Below the pieces are notes generated by a model that did not search any database, was not told the DNA's origin, and saw nothing but the letters and a program-made list of their open reading frames with translations. Source: Bacteroides cellulosilyticus (GTDB lineage Bacteria; Bacteroidota; Bacteroidia; Bacteroidales; Bacteroidaceae). From it: a stretch of 64,000 nt of DNA. The first letter of the stretch is position 1. The number at the start of each line of letters is the position of its first letter. The stretch lies in assembly GCF_020091405.1 (NCBI RefSeq), contig NZ_CP081903.1, positions 5,456,501 to 5,520,500 on the forward strand, read 5' to 3'. Shown piece by piece: positions 49,902 through 59,500 of this stretch. The translations under genes were made by a program, and so were the position numbers.

Positions 49902-50074
49902 TCAAGATTTAGAAAATTCGAAAGAAAGAAATGAGAATAAAATGAATAGATATTAACTAATATTTTCAGAACTTTTTTATCGCTTATAATCAAATAGTTA
50001 GGATAATTTATACCTGATTAGAAAAAGATTTTTTATCAAACATTTTGTCATTCAAAAAAACACCTATATCTTTG
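49902..50074. other. Capsule promoter inverton, 173-bp segment in OFF orientation
   Basis: The AT-rich segment lies between 17-bp inverted repeats upstream of upxY and holds a full promoter that points right, away from the capsule genes. In Bacteroides such segments are flipped by the serine recombinase Mpi or a similar enzyme; no recombinase gene lies nearby, which fits a trans-acting one. Confidence 0.88.
50044..50074 (+). promoter_or_regulatory. Capsule promoter, pointing away from upxY
   Basis: TTTG (50044-50047), a 19-base spacer and TATCTTTG (50067-50074) exactly match the Bacteroides TTTG-N19-21-TAnnTTTG consensus. The -7 box abuts the right inverted repeat. Flipped, it would drive upxY; as it stands it drives the plus-strand gene at 50375. 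Confidence 0.85.
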
Positions 50075-50091
50075 CGCACATTAAACGAACG
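50075..50091 (-). repeat. Capsule inverton, right inverted repeat
   Basis: CGCACATTAAACGAACG. Read with its flank on the minus strand it contains AAACGTTCGT, which fits the ARACGTWCGT core I recall for Mpi-controlled B. fragilis capsule promoters; the left arm has one or two mismatches in that core. Confidence 0.9.
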
Positions 50092-50374
50092 TTTTTTGGA
50101 CACCTATAAAAAGCACAAATAACATACTGTTTTTCAACTAATTATCTTCATTTTAAAACTTATTTTATCATATTTTCTCCCCATAATCATCTGTTATTCA
50201 AGTTAATTTTATACTTTCGCAATTTTTAACCATGTTAATATCAATTAACGGGTATATAATCATTAAAACCATGACAGAAATTAAAAAAGCAAAAAGCTGA
50301 ACAAGAATCAGCAGAGAAGTAAATCATACAAATCTGGAAATCAGAGAAAAGGCAAAAGTAAAAAACAAAACAAA

Positions 50375-50677
50375 GTGAGTATTATAGATGAAAGTTTATT
50401 ACCTCTTCGGGTATATTACGGCGATAATACCCATCTTTATATAGGTTATCTGAGACACTTTAAATTAGGTGGATTTGAACACATGGGAATCAAAACAATC
50501 ACCGATTTAACTAAATGGATATACGATTTGGGAATAGTGGAATGCGAGAAAGGAGAGCGTAAACCTCTTAAGTACAGCAGTCTAGTTACGGAGATTGATA
50601 AGGTGTGGGCAGTGATACAAAAGGAAGATGCCGAACACATAGACGCATACGGATATGATGTAAGAATAAATCATTGA
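50375..50677 (+). CDS. Hypothetical protein, 100 residues or longer
   Basis: The annotated frame begins with GTG (50375, MSIIDESLLPLRVYYGDNTHLYIGYLRHF) and ends DAYGYDVRINH. It has a mixed fold with a TITDLTKWIYDLGIVECEKGERKPLKYSSL segment. The same frame is open upstream to 50285 and encodes a very basic stretch (KKLNKNQQRSKSYKSGNQRK). An ATG at 50271 is out of frame with it by one base across an A6 run (50283-50288): one extra A would join MTEIKK to that stretch. In the present inverton orientation it is the first gene downstream of the capsule promoter. Function unknown. Confidence 0.65.
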   Translation: MSIIDESLLPLRVYYGDNTHLYIGYLRHFKLGGFEHMGIKTITDLTKWIYDLGIVECEKGERKPLKYSSLVTEIDKVWAVIQKEDAEHIDAYGYDVRINH

Positions 50678-50725
50678 TAGTTTACTCCAAAGAAAGGGCA
50701 TAACTTTGCCCCCGTCAATCTGAAT

Positions 50726-50771
50726 GTGGTAGGGCTATACCCTTTCACCCGGATGGTGTAGCCCTAACCAC
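50726..50771. repeat. Imperfect inverted repeat with GGGTGTAGCC motifs
   Basis: GTGGTAGGGCTATACC (50726-50742) pairs with GGTGTAGCCCTAACCAC (50755-50771) with a small bulge. Two more GGGTGTAGCCATC copies follow at 50784 and 50807. It may terminate transcription of the 100-residue gene. Confidence 0.45.
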
Positions 50772-50857
50772 AAAAGGGTGTAGCCATCCGGAGCAAAGGG
50801 TGTAGCCATCGCAGAAGATTGATTATTAATCATTTATAAACTACTAAATTCATTAAA

Positions 50858-51220
50858 ATGAAGAAACAAACGTTGGGGCACCAATCGAATCATGTAACGA
50901 AAAGCGAAAGAGTAGAAAATCTATGGAAGAAACTGATCAGGCAGGAAACTGATTTATCAGATGGAACCATCGCATGGATGACAAAACGAATACTATTGCT
51001 GACAGAATACATGCCATACGGATGTGCATTGATAGCCTATCGAAAACAAAATGGAGATTTTTACATGGGAAGAGGAACACTGATACATTACGAAGCCGAT
51101 TTCCACCGCAAATACGACATCGGGCGTATTCAGAACCATGTAGTGTACTGGGATATAGAGCAACAGGGATGGAGAACGTTCCAGATTGAGAACTTCCTGG
51201 AATGGAGACCGATGATTTAA
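50858..51220 (+). CDS. Small DUF2693-like (WYL_2, Sm-like SH3 barrel) protein
   Basis: The 120-residue protein has a basic N-terminus (MKKQTLGHQSNHVTKSERVENLWKKL) and a C-terminal beta-rich part, ALIAYRKQNGDFYMGRGTLIHYEADFHRKY and VVYWDIEQQGWRTFQIENFLEWRPM. The pattern 'Y.K.dG..r...GT...Y' plus 'VYWD.....WR.F...N...' is that of the DUF2693 family of small SH3-like proteins found on Bacteroides mobile elements. The role is unknown. It lies 31 bases upstream of the DUF4373 gene and is likely co-transcribed with it. Confidence 0.65.
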   Translation: MKKQTLGHQSNHVTKSERVENLWKKLIRQETDLSDGTIAWMTKRILLLTEYMPYGCALIAYRKQNGDFYMGRGTLIHYEADFHRKYDIGRIQNHVVYWDIEQQGWRTFQIENFLEWRPMI

Positions 51221-51251
51221 ATGAAGAACGAAAAATTAAGAATGAAGAATT

Positions 51252-51953
51252 ATGGACTCATATCTATTACATGATGCCAATGCAGGCAATAATTTTAAAA
51301 TAATGATGATGATACAGAAAGAAGGAATGAAAGGATATGGCATCTACTGGATGCTGTTGGAATTTCTAAGATTACAGGACGGATATAAGGCAGACTTAAG
51401 AGTATTGCCCATACTGGCACAGAAAATGAGAGTTATGGTAACCACCCTGAAGCGGATCATATACGACTATGCACTCTTCGAGATAAACGGCACAAGCTTT
51501 TCATCGCCCGGACTCACACTGCGCATGAAACCATGGGATGCCCAACAGGACGCAAAAAGAGAGTCAGGCCGTCGTGGAGGGTTGGCTAACCAACAGAAAA
51601 TCAGAGATGCCAAGGCAAGCAACGCTTTAGCTATAAACAAAGAAAATAAAGAGAATGAAACAATCCCCTCTATATCTCCCCAGGGAGACACGAGGAAAAA
51701 TGAGGAGATTCTTCTTGTTCCACCGGAGTATGCGCTCAACAAGCAGACACACAACTACGGAGGATTGATAGAAGAACTGGAACGGCAAAAAGTGACATCC
51801 TTAAAAGAGAAAAATGCCATTCTCAGACTGACCGACTTTGGAAGACTGGGAGGCAAAATATGGAAAATCATCTATGACATCAACAATTCGCCACAGATGA
51901 AAGCAAGGATTGTGATGCCTGGAAAATATATTCTGAAGCTGTTGCAAAATTAA
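51252..51953 (+). CDS. DUF4373 (Lin1244/Lin1753-like) replication-associated protein
   Basis: The 233-residue protein begins MDSYLLHDANAGNNFKIMMM, then QKEGMKGYGIYWMLLEFLRLQDGY, the DUF4373 winged-helix start common to mobile-element and phage replication initiators. A basic linker (KRESGRRGGLANQQKIRDAKAS) and a helical C-terminal part (YGGLIEELERQKVTSLKEKNAILRLTDFGRLGGKIWKII) follow. It may bind an element-specific replication origin, but no helicase or relaxase lies next to it. It sits between the capsule inverton and a convergent hybrid histidine kinase gene, as part of an apparent mobile-element remnant. Confidence 0.78.
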   Translation: MDSYLLHDANAGNNFKIMMMIQKEGMKGYGIYWMLLEFLRLQDGYKADLRVLPILAQKMRVMVTTLKRIIYDYALFEINGTSFSSPGLTLRMKPWDAQQDAKRESGRRGGLANQQKIRDAKASNALAINKENKENETIPSISPQGDTRKNEEILLVPPEYALNKQTHNYGGLIEELERQKVTSLKEKNAILRLTDFGRLGGKIWKIIYDINNSPQMKARIVMPGKYILKLLQN

Positions 51954-51963
51954 GTAGATGATC

Positions 51964-52000
51964 ATAATTAGCTTATACTTTGCAAGTATAAGCTAATTAT
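51964..52000. terminator. AT-rich 17-bp hairpin between convergent genes
   Basis: ATAATTAGCTTATACTT (51964-51980) pairs perfectly with 51984-52000 around TGC. It lies between the ends of the DUF4373 gene and the hybrid kinase gene and probably ends both transcripts. Confidence 0.6.
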
Positions 52001-52022
52001 AACATACCTCCCCCTGATCATC

Positions 52023-55000
52023 CTACATAAATATCAGCTGCTTCTTAAGCAAGTCCACAATATCGCTTTGCAGCTTCTGCGCATTGATAGGTTTAGAAGT
52101 GTACGCATCAAAACCACTGTTCAGAATGCGTTCTTCATCTTCGGCATAGACATAAGCTGTCACTGCCATAATCGGAACCGTCGGCGACATTTCGCGTATA
52201 AGCTGTGTAGCTTCGTAACCGGTCTTTTTAGGCATATTAATATCCATCAATATCAGATGGGGGTTGTATTGCTTGAATAGCTCCACCGCCTCTTCCCCAT
52301 CCCAGGCATGGAGAATGTTGTACTGACGCTTCAGGATAGATTCGAACAGCAGGAAATTACTCTCATTATCCTCAGCTATCAGAACTGTGAGTTTACTCTC
52401 CACTTTATTCAACCGATGTTCCTTCTGCTCCCTTACTGATTTGAGCTCAACGGGACGATAAGGAAGAGTAAACCAGAAAGTAGAGCCCTTGCCGGGTTCC
52501 GATTCCACACCAATCTCACCACCCAGATTCTCTACAATACTTTGGCAAATAGAGAGTCCCAGTCCTGTGCCCTGCGAGAACGAATCAAGCTTTACAAAAC
52601 GACCGAACACAGTATCTTTCTTGTCTTTTTCAATTCCATATCCCGTATCCGTGATATAGAAATAGAGAAAATCGGTATTTTTCAGATGATAACCAAAAGT
52701 GATGCTTCCACTGGGGGTAAACTTCATAGCGTTATTCATCATATTGGTTACCACTTGTGTCAACCTGTTCTTCTCAATGTTTACAAAACAATCCGGCATT
52801 TCCGGCAGATATCGAATGACAACCGCATCATTTTTCTGGCGGAGCCGGGCGGATTCTTCCAACTCCTGAAACAAGGCATTCAAATCTATATCAGAATAGA
52901 CAAACTCAAGTGTTCCGGACTCAATCTTGGAAAGATCCAAAATATCTCCTACGAGTTGCAACAACAGGGTATTATTGTTCTCGATAATATTGATGTATTC
53001 TTCTTTTTCTTCCGGCTCTTCCGCATCCGCCAGAATACTGGAAAAACCGACAATAGCATTGAGCGGAGTACGTATTTCATGGCTCATATTCGCCAGGAAA
53101 GCAGATTTAAGACGATTGGATTCTTCCGCTTTTTCTTTTGCCGTAATCAGATCTTCTTCCATTTTCTTTCGCCCGGTGATCACGAGAGAAGAACCGATCA
53201 AAGTAATCGGATTGCCCTTTTCATCCCGCTTATCAACCGTGGCCTGAGCCTCAACCCATTCATAGCGCGCCACTCCATTCTTGCGGACTATCACACGATA
53301 TTCTTCCTTAATTTTAGAAACATTACCTTCCGTCAGTTCCTTATAGGCTTTCTTTACCCGTTCCCTATCTTCCTTACAGATTTTGGCAAAATATTGGTAA
53401 TCGGGCACAGAAAGCTGATCTTCGTTCATCATGCTATCGTCATGGCTAAGCTCCACCGGACGGTTCACATCACAGAGCATGGTACCCTTCTCCAGATCCC
53501 ATTTCCAGGGAACGATATTCGCCACATCCAACGACATTGACAATTTGTGATTAGCGGAACGCAACATCTGTTGTGTCTCGGCCAGTTCGGTATTGTCTAC
53601 GCAGAAAACATCAATGAATCCCTTATGCTTGGAGGGCGTCAGAATAACATTGAAATAATTACCTATATTTTCGTAATAGTATTGATAAGAAAGTTCCTTT
53701 TGAGTGGAAGTAACCATGCTATAGAGGTGGCACATCCTTTCAAAACCTTTCGGATCCGCCTCACTTCCTTTTTTGCCGATGACCTCACCCATGGATTTGA
53801 AGTATTTCTCAAAACGTGGATTGGCTTCCACAGTGATATAGTCCACAATCTTTCCCGCAGAGTCGTAAATCAGTTTCTGTTTCAAATAAACGATAGGCAT
53901 ATTCTCAAACAAACTGTGATAACTGGTCATCAGTCTGATCTGTTCTTCCTGCTTTTTTCTTGCTCTGGACAGCCACCCCATCCGCAGCCACATAAACAAG
54001 AGCATGATGACTACAATGGCAATTATAACGCTATATTTATGTTGTTCCCAGAAAGAGGGCGGCATCATATAAAAGACTGAATTAGGAGGACACAAACCAG
54101 GCGATAATCCAGCTTCCATAAGGTCGTAATAGTTGAACATGGGAGTAGGCATACCACAGTCTACGATACGGGCTCCTTTCTCGTTGACACCGGATAAAAC
54201 ACCGTTGGTGATCTCAATCACTTTTCTTCCAACAGTTTTTTCATCAAAGAAATAGCCGCCTACCAGACCGTTCCGCTGCAATCCGGTATTATCTAATGAG
54301 AAGATAGGTGAAGAGGAATAATAGCTCAGAATTCTGGAAATATTATTGGTTAATACGACATTCCCTTTTTGAGTATCCTGATACCATGAGCAAAAGAGAA
54401 CTCCGCTGTTTGCCTCTGCATGGCTCAATGAATCCGCCAATGCATCGGTAGTCATTACACCGGCAACATAATCCTTTATTTCAAGTTCGGGAAAGTCCTT
54501 GCTCACAATCTCTTTTAAATCCGAACGGAATTGGGCACTTATATACCGGGCATCCGACAGAAATATCAACTCATCCATTTCAGGCATCAAATCCTGCATC
54601 AGCGAAATTGTTTCTTTGAGATACGCAGGTACATAGAATACAGTCAGCGACAAATCTCCTTTATAATCTTTCAAGGGAGTTCTCTCTTCTACCGGAATGG
54701 CGCGCCTCTCCAGATAAGCCTCTTGCGGACCGACGTAATCCATCTCCGTACAAAGAATCACAGGGACATCTTTCCATTGTTTTTCTATATCATCTCTCAG
54801 CAAGCCCCAGGAAGCACTACCTAAAAGAATCAGGAGTTTTGGAGGATTGTCTGCATATTTTCCAAAGAGACTTTCTTCATATTCCAATAATTCTTCTGCA
54901 TTTTGTAAATGCATAAATTGACTGCCCATGTGCTCCACATCCACTACATAAGGAGAGTTTTTATGCTGATAAGAATTATAAATAGGGATAATGAAGTCGT

Positions 55001-55160
55001 TACTCCACCGAGAAGATCCACTGTATGCGTTGAGAATCAATATTCTATCTTCACTTCCCGGTTTAAATGCTGAAGAGATTTCGCCAAATACATTAACAGC
55101 ATTTAAAAGAAAAACAACTAATATAATAAACACTCTGATTATTATTTGCAAATATTTCAT
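52023..55160 (-). CDS. Hybrid two-component histidine kinase with periplasmic ABC-type sensor
   Basis: The 1045-residue protein has a signal peptide (~1-25), a periplasmic ABC substrate-binding-like domain (~35-350; ILILNAYSGSSRWSNDFI, KLLILLGSASWGLL, NGVLFCSWYQDT, GLVGGYFFDE), a membrane helix (~372-392), and two PAS-like domains (~405-665). The kinase H-box FLANMSHEIRTPLNAIVGF lies at ~690, and the ATPase has NNAMKF, DTGYGIE and GTGLGLSI. The receiver TVLIAEDNESNF ... ILMDINMPKKTG (phospho-Asp ~971) is at the end. There is no HPt or AraC-type output domain, so the phosphate must go to another protein. The ligand is unknown. Confidence 0.93.
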   Translation of the reverse strand: MKYLQIIIRVFIILVVFLLNAVNVFGEISSAFKPGSEDRILILNAYSGSSRWSNDFIIPIYNSYQHKNSPYVVDVEHMGSQFMHLQNAEELLEYEESLFGKYADNPPKLLILLGSASWGLLRDDIEKQWKDVPVILCTEMDYVGPQEAYLERRAIPVEERTPLKDYKGDLSLTVFYVPAYLKETISLMQDLMPEMDELIFLSDARYISAQFRSDLKEIVSKDFPELEIKDYVAGVMTTDALADSLSHAEANSGVLFCSWYQDTQKGNVVLTNNISRILSYYSSSPIFSLDNTGLQRNGLVGGYFFDEKTVGRKVIEITNGVLSGVNEKGARIVDCGMPTPMFNYYDLMEAGLSPGLCPPNSVFYMMPPSFWEQHKYSVIIAIVVIMLLFMWLRMGWLSRARKKQEEQIRLMTSYHSLFENMPIVYLKQKLIYDSAGKIVDYITVEANPRFEKYFKSMGEVIGKKGSEADPKGFERMCHLYSMVTSTQKELSYQYYYENIGNYFNVILTPSKHKGFIDVFCVDNTELAETQQMLRSANHKLSMSLDVANIVPWKWDLEKGTMLCDVNRPVELSHDDSMMNEDQLSVPDYQYFAKICKEDRERVKKAYKELTEGNVSKIKEEYRVIVRKNGVARYEWVEAQATVDKRDEKGNPITLIGSSLVITGRKKMEEDLITAKEKAEESNRLKSAFLANMSHEIRTPLNAIVGFSSILADAEEPEEKEEYINIIENNNTLLLQLVGDILDLSKIESGTLEFVYSDIDLNALFQELEESARLRQKNDAVVIRYLPEMPDCFVNIEKNRLTQVVTNMMNNAMKFTPSGSITFGYHLKNTDFLYFYITDTGYGIEKDKKDTVFGRFVKLDSFSQGTGLGLSICQSIVENLGGEIGVESEPGKGSTFWFTLPYRPVELKSVREQKEHRLNKVESKLTVLIAEDNESNFLLFESILKRQYNILHAWDGEEAVELFKQYNPHLILMDINMPKKTGYEATQLIREMSPTVPIMAVTAYVYAEDEERILNSGFDAYTSKPINAQKLQSDIVDLLKKQLIFM

Positions 55161-55355
55161 CTAAATTACAGTTTAGTCTACAAGTGTACCCATTCTTTAC
55201 CACACAAGGAACAAAAGGTCTACATCATAGAGAAATTAGACTGCAAAACTAATTAAAAATCAGAGAATTCCCAGTTTTTGGAAAAGAGATTTTTAAAGAG
55301 GATTGCGTATCTTCCATATTCTGCGTACTTTTGAAAGCATAAAACAATAAAATCA

Positions 55356-56573
55356 ATGAAAATACTTCATACCAGCGACTGGCACCTGGGACATACATTA
55401 TATAACTATGACCGTAGCCACGAGCAACAAGCATTTTTGCAACAACTAACCCGCATCGTAGCAGAAGAAATGCCGGATGCAATGGTAGTGAGCGGAGACA
55501 TCTATCACTACTCCACCCCATCGGCAGCCACACAAAAGATGTACACGGATGGTATGCTCGAAATTCACAGGGCATGTCCCGGAATGACGATTGTGGTAAC
55601 TGCCGGAAACCACGACAGCAGTTCTAAACTGGAAATAGACAGCAGTCTATGGAACCATTTTGGTGTGAAAGTCGTGGGAAACATCGAACGCACCCGGGAA
55701 GAGGTGAATCTGGAAAAACATATCGTAGAAGTAAGAGACAAAGAAACAATACTGAAAGGATATATCATTGCCGTCCCCCACGTCTATCCACAGAATTTCC
55801 CGATGCTGGACACTGAAACGCCACGCGAAGAACGGCAAGCACGCTTCTTCCAGGCATTGCTGGACGAAGTAGGAAAAATGAACACGGGAGGATTGCCCGT
55901 TGTATTAATGGCACACCTCTCCATAGAAGGCAGCGACCGGACGGGGCATGACGAAACCGTGGGTGGAATAGAATACGTCCCCATCAGTTCCATGGGCGAA
56001 GGATACGATTATCTGGCACTCGGACACATTCATTGTCCGCAGAACATCAAAGGAAACGGATGGCATGCACGCTATTGCGGTACCCCCCTACCCGTCAGTT
56101 TCGACGAAGTTTATCCGCACTCCGTATCTATCGTCGAAATGAAAGGACGGGAAGAGCCACAGATAAGGACAATAGAAATAGAAAATCCAATACCACTCGT
56201 CACCCTCCCCAAGGAACCGGTAGTCTTTGAGGAAGCCATAAAATTACTGGAAGAATATCCGGACGATAAACCGGCTTATATCCGCCTGAATATTCTGATA
56301 AAAGATTATCTGGCACCCGACTGCAATGAACGGGCATCGAATGCCGTAAGAGGAAAAAGCTGTAAATACTGCTATATCAAGCCCAACCGTGAAAAACAAA
56401 CTTCAGACTACATAGCCCGGCACATCTCCATTCAGGAAATGCAGGAAATGTCTCCGCTGGAAATAGCCAGACTTTATTATCAGGAGACAGAAGGAGAAGA
56501 GATGGACGAGGAACTCTGTGAACTGATGAGCAGTGTCGTACAAAAAGTGAGAGAAAAGAATAATCTGCGCTAA
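55356..56573 (+). CDS. sbcD: DNA repair exonuclease SbcD (Mre11 family)
   Basis: The 405-residue nuclease has the metallophosphoesterase motifs ILHTSDWHLGHTLYNYDR (~3-20), VVSGDIYHYS, VTAGNHDSSS, LMAHLSIEG and LALGHIHCPQ. The C-terminal region holds the SbcD capping domain. With SbcC it forms the Mre11/Rad50-type complex that opens hairpins and degrades protein-blocked DNA ends. SbcC follows after 22 bases on the same strand, the usual pair. Length and motifs are normal. Confidence 0.97.
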   Translation: MKILHTSDWHLGHTLYNYDRSHEQQAFLQQLTRIVAEEMPDAMVVSGDIYHYSTPSAATQKMYTDGMLEIHRACPGMTIVVTAGNHDSSSKLEIDSSLWNHFGVKVVGNIERTREEVNLEKHIVEVRDKETILKGYIIAVPHVYPQNFPMLDTETPREERQARFFQALLDEVGKMNTGGLPVVLMAHLSIEGSDRTGHDETVGGIEYVPISSMGEGYDYLALGHIHCPQNIKGNGWHARYCGTPLPVSFDEVYPHSVSIVEMKGREEPQIRTIEIENPIPLVTLPKEPVVFEEAIKLLEEYPDDKPAYIRLNILIKDYLAPDCNERASNAVRGKSCKYCYIKPNREKQTSDYIARHISIQEMQEMSPLEIARLYYQETEGEEMDEELCELMSSVVQKVREKNNLR

Positions 56574-56595
56574 TCCGTGTAATCTGTGGTGAACT

Positions 56596-59500
56596 ATGAA
56601 ACTTCAAAAACTGACTATAAAGAATTTGGCCTCGATAGAAGATGCCGTCATTGATTTTGAGAACGGCCCCTTAAGTGAAGAATCCCTGTTCCTGATCTGT
56701 GGTGAAACAGGCGCCGGCAAAACAACATTACTCGATGCCATTTGCCTGGCACTCTATAATGAAACGCCCCGCATGGAACGCACAGCAAATGAAAAGTACC
56801 GGGATGTAGGGCAAACGTTTTCTTCTAAAAAGGAAGATGTGGCTATAAACGACAGCCGCCAACTGATGCGACGAAATACCAGTGAAGCTTGGACTGAACT
56901 GGAATTTATCGGATCAAACGAAATACCTTACATCGCCAAATGGTACGTAGCCCGCGCACATCGGAAAGCATCCGGTGCCATTCAGGACACTAAATGGACG
57001 TTGGAGAATTGCAAAACCAACCTCCAGCTCACCAAGAGAAACGAAATCAAAGCGGAAATACAAGAAGCCGTAGGGTTGAACTTCGAGCAATTCTGCCGCA
57101 CCACCCTATTGGCTCAAGGAGATTTCACTAAGTTTCTTCAGAGCAAAGAAAGTGAGAAATCGGACATTCTGGAGAAACTGACAGGTACCGGAATTTATTC
57201 TGAAATAGGTGCAGGAATTTATGCCATAACGAAAGAAAAACGTGTAGACTATGAGAATCAGAACCGGAAACTGGAAGGAATCCATGTGCTGACTGAAGAA
57301 GAAATGGCCGGAATTAACGAAACAATGGCTGCGTTAAGTACCGAGATCAACGGAAATACCGGGCAAAAGAACATAGCAGCACTGAAACGTGACTGGCTGA
57401 AAAGAAATACTGAACTCACCCTTACTCAAGAAAGTCAACAGAGAATCTGGGAAGTGAAGAAAGAACAGTTACAATCGGATGACTTCCGGCAGAAAGAACT
57501 ACTGATAAAGGATTGGAATCACACTGCGGATGCCCGCAATTGGCTCTCCTCTTTCAAACAACAGCAGTGGCAACAAGAAATCAATGCCAAACAAACCGAA
57601 AGCTTGAAGCAGAATTTCATCCGCCTCAGCAGTGGCTGCGTTTGGCTGAAGGAGAATATGAAAGAGCAACAGGCAAAACTAATTCTTGCCGAAGAATATC
57701 TGCAAACCCATGCACCGTTCCTGCCCATGTTCGAGCAGAGCCAGTCTATCGTCACCGATTTGAATGCCGTGCTCTCCTCACATTCCCGTATCTCCATTTA
57801 CGAAAAACAGATAGTGGAATTGGTCCGGCAGCAACCTGCCCAAGAGCAAGAACGCACAAATAAGGAGAATGACTTCAATCTGAAAAGCAAAGAGAATCAG
57901 ATCAAGCAACAGGAAATAAACCAACTGAACGCACAGCTTGATTCCATGAACCGGAGTGCCTTGCAAGAAAAGAAAAGCACATTGGAGACTATCAAAGAGA
58001 ATTTGCAGAAAGCTCAAAATGCCCTGATAGTACTGGAAGATAAAAAGGCGGCTTTGGCCACAGCAGAGGAAAACGAGAAATCACTGGAAACCAATCTGCA
58101 AGCCGGCAAAAACCGGAACGAGAAACTTAAAAACGAATTCGACACTCAGAAGAAAGCGTACGATGAGCTCAAAGAGCTTTATGACAAACAAAAAGAAGCT
58201 GTGGAGGAATGGGCCAAAGAAGCCCGTGCCCGTCTGTCCATAGGAGATATGTGTCCGGTATGCGGCCAGAAGATAGAGGTGCTCAGCAAGGACGAAGATT
58301 TTCAGTCGATGCTTGCCCCTATCCGGCAGTCGCTGGAAGCAAAAGAGAAAGAATACAAGGAAGCGGAACAAGCATTAAACAGCAACCGGGCAGAGGTCAA
58401 AACTTACGAGAATATGATAGCGAACAGCCGCCTGGCAACAGAAAAGACCCGAAAAGGTCATGATCTTGCCCGAACAGAAGCAGAAGAGAAATGCGGTCGG
58501 TGTTCTATTCCAAGCATCTCCGACAATACCAAAGAAATACTGGAAAAGTTATTTCAGGAGAATAAACTGAATCTGGAGAATGTCAATGCCAAACTAAATG
58601 AAGTACAAACCCTCTCCAACCATATTTCCCGGCTGCAACATCTGAAGGATAATCACCAGAAAGCAGTGGAAGCCGCCCGGAATGCATTGGACACCGCCGA
58701 CAAGAATCTGACGAAGCTGAAAAACGATATCACCAATAAACATTCACTGGCGGAAAGTGAAAAAGATATTGTTCGTACTACGCTGGAACGCGTCAGCCCA
58801 CTGATTCTTTGGGAAGGTTGGCAAACGGAGTGGCAGACCTCCCCTACCGCTTTTATCGAACGCCTACAGAAATCCGCAGAGCATTATAAACTTGCACAGA
58901 ACAGACAGGCGGAATTAAAAGCTGCCATCGCCCTCATCGATAAAGAACTGAGCAGCATATCCGCCACACAAGAACTGATCTGCACAGCTTTCCCCGAATG
59001 GAGGGATCTTCCGGCAAAGGAAAAAATGGAAATCAAGAATCTGGGAATGGCGTGGAATACGCTGAATTCTGAAGTCGGCGGATTGAAACAGAACATCCTG
59101 TCTGTCCGGAAGAATCTCGATGAGCTACAAACCAGCCTGACAGCATTCTATACCACACACCCGGATATGGACGAAGCACGCCTCATCGCTCTTTCCTCCT
59201 ACTCCAACGAGCAAATAGAATCTCTACGTAGCGGACAGCAGAGGCTTAGAGAAGAAGAAGTGGCAGCACAGACAGCCTTCAGACTTACAACCGTACAACT
59301 GGAAGAACACCAAAGTAAGAAGCCGGAAATGGAGGAAGAAGAAACCCTCGAAAGCCTGGATAGTCTTATCACTGCTTTGGATGAAAAGATCACAGCAGGC
59401 AGTCAGACCCTCTTACGACTGAAAATCCAATTGGAAGAGAATGCGAAAAACATTGCCCGGATAAAAGATGAGAAGAAACGTGCAGACGAATTACGGGAGG

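Noticed and set aside
50701..50830. Repeated GGGTGTAGCC motifs as a possible CRISPR-like array
   Set aside because: Copies are few, unequal in spacing and partly inverted; there are no spacers of constant length and no cas genes.
52542..53540. A 332-codon plus-strand frame
   Set aside because: It is antisense to the kinase and PAS domains of the hybrid histidine kinase and has no independent features.
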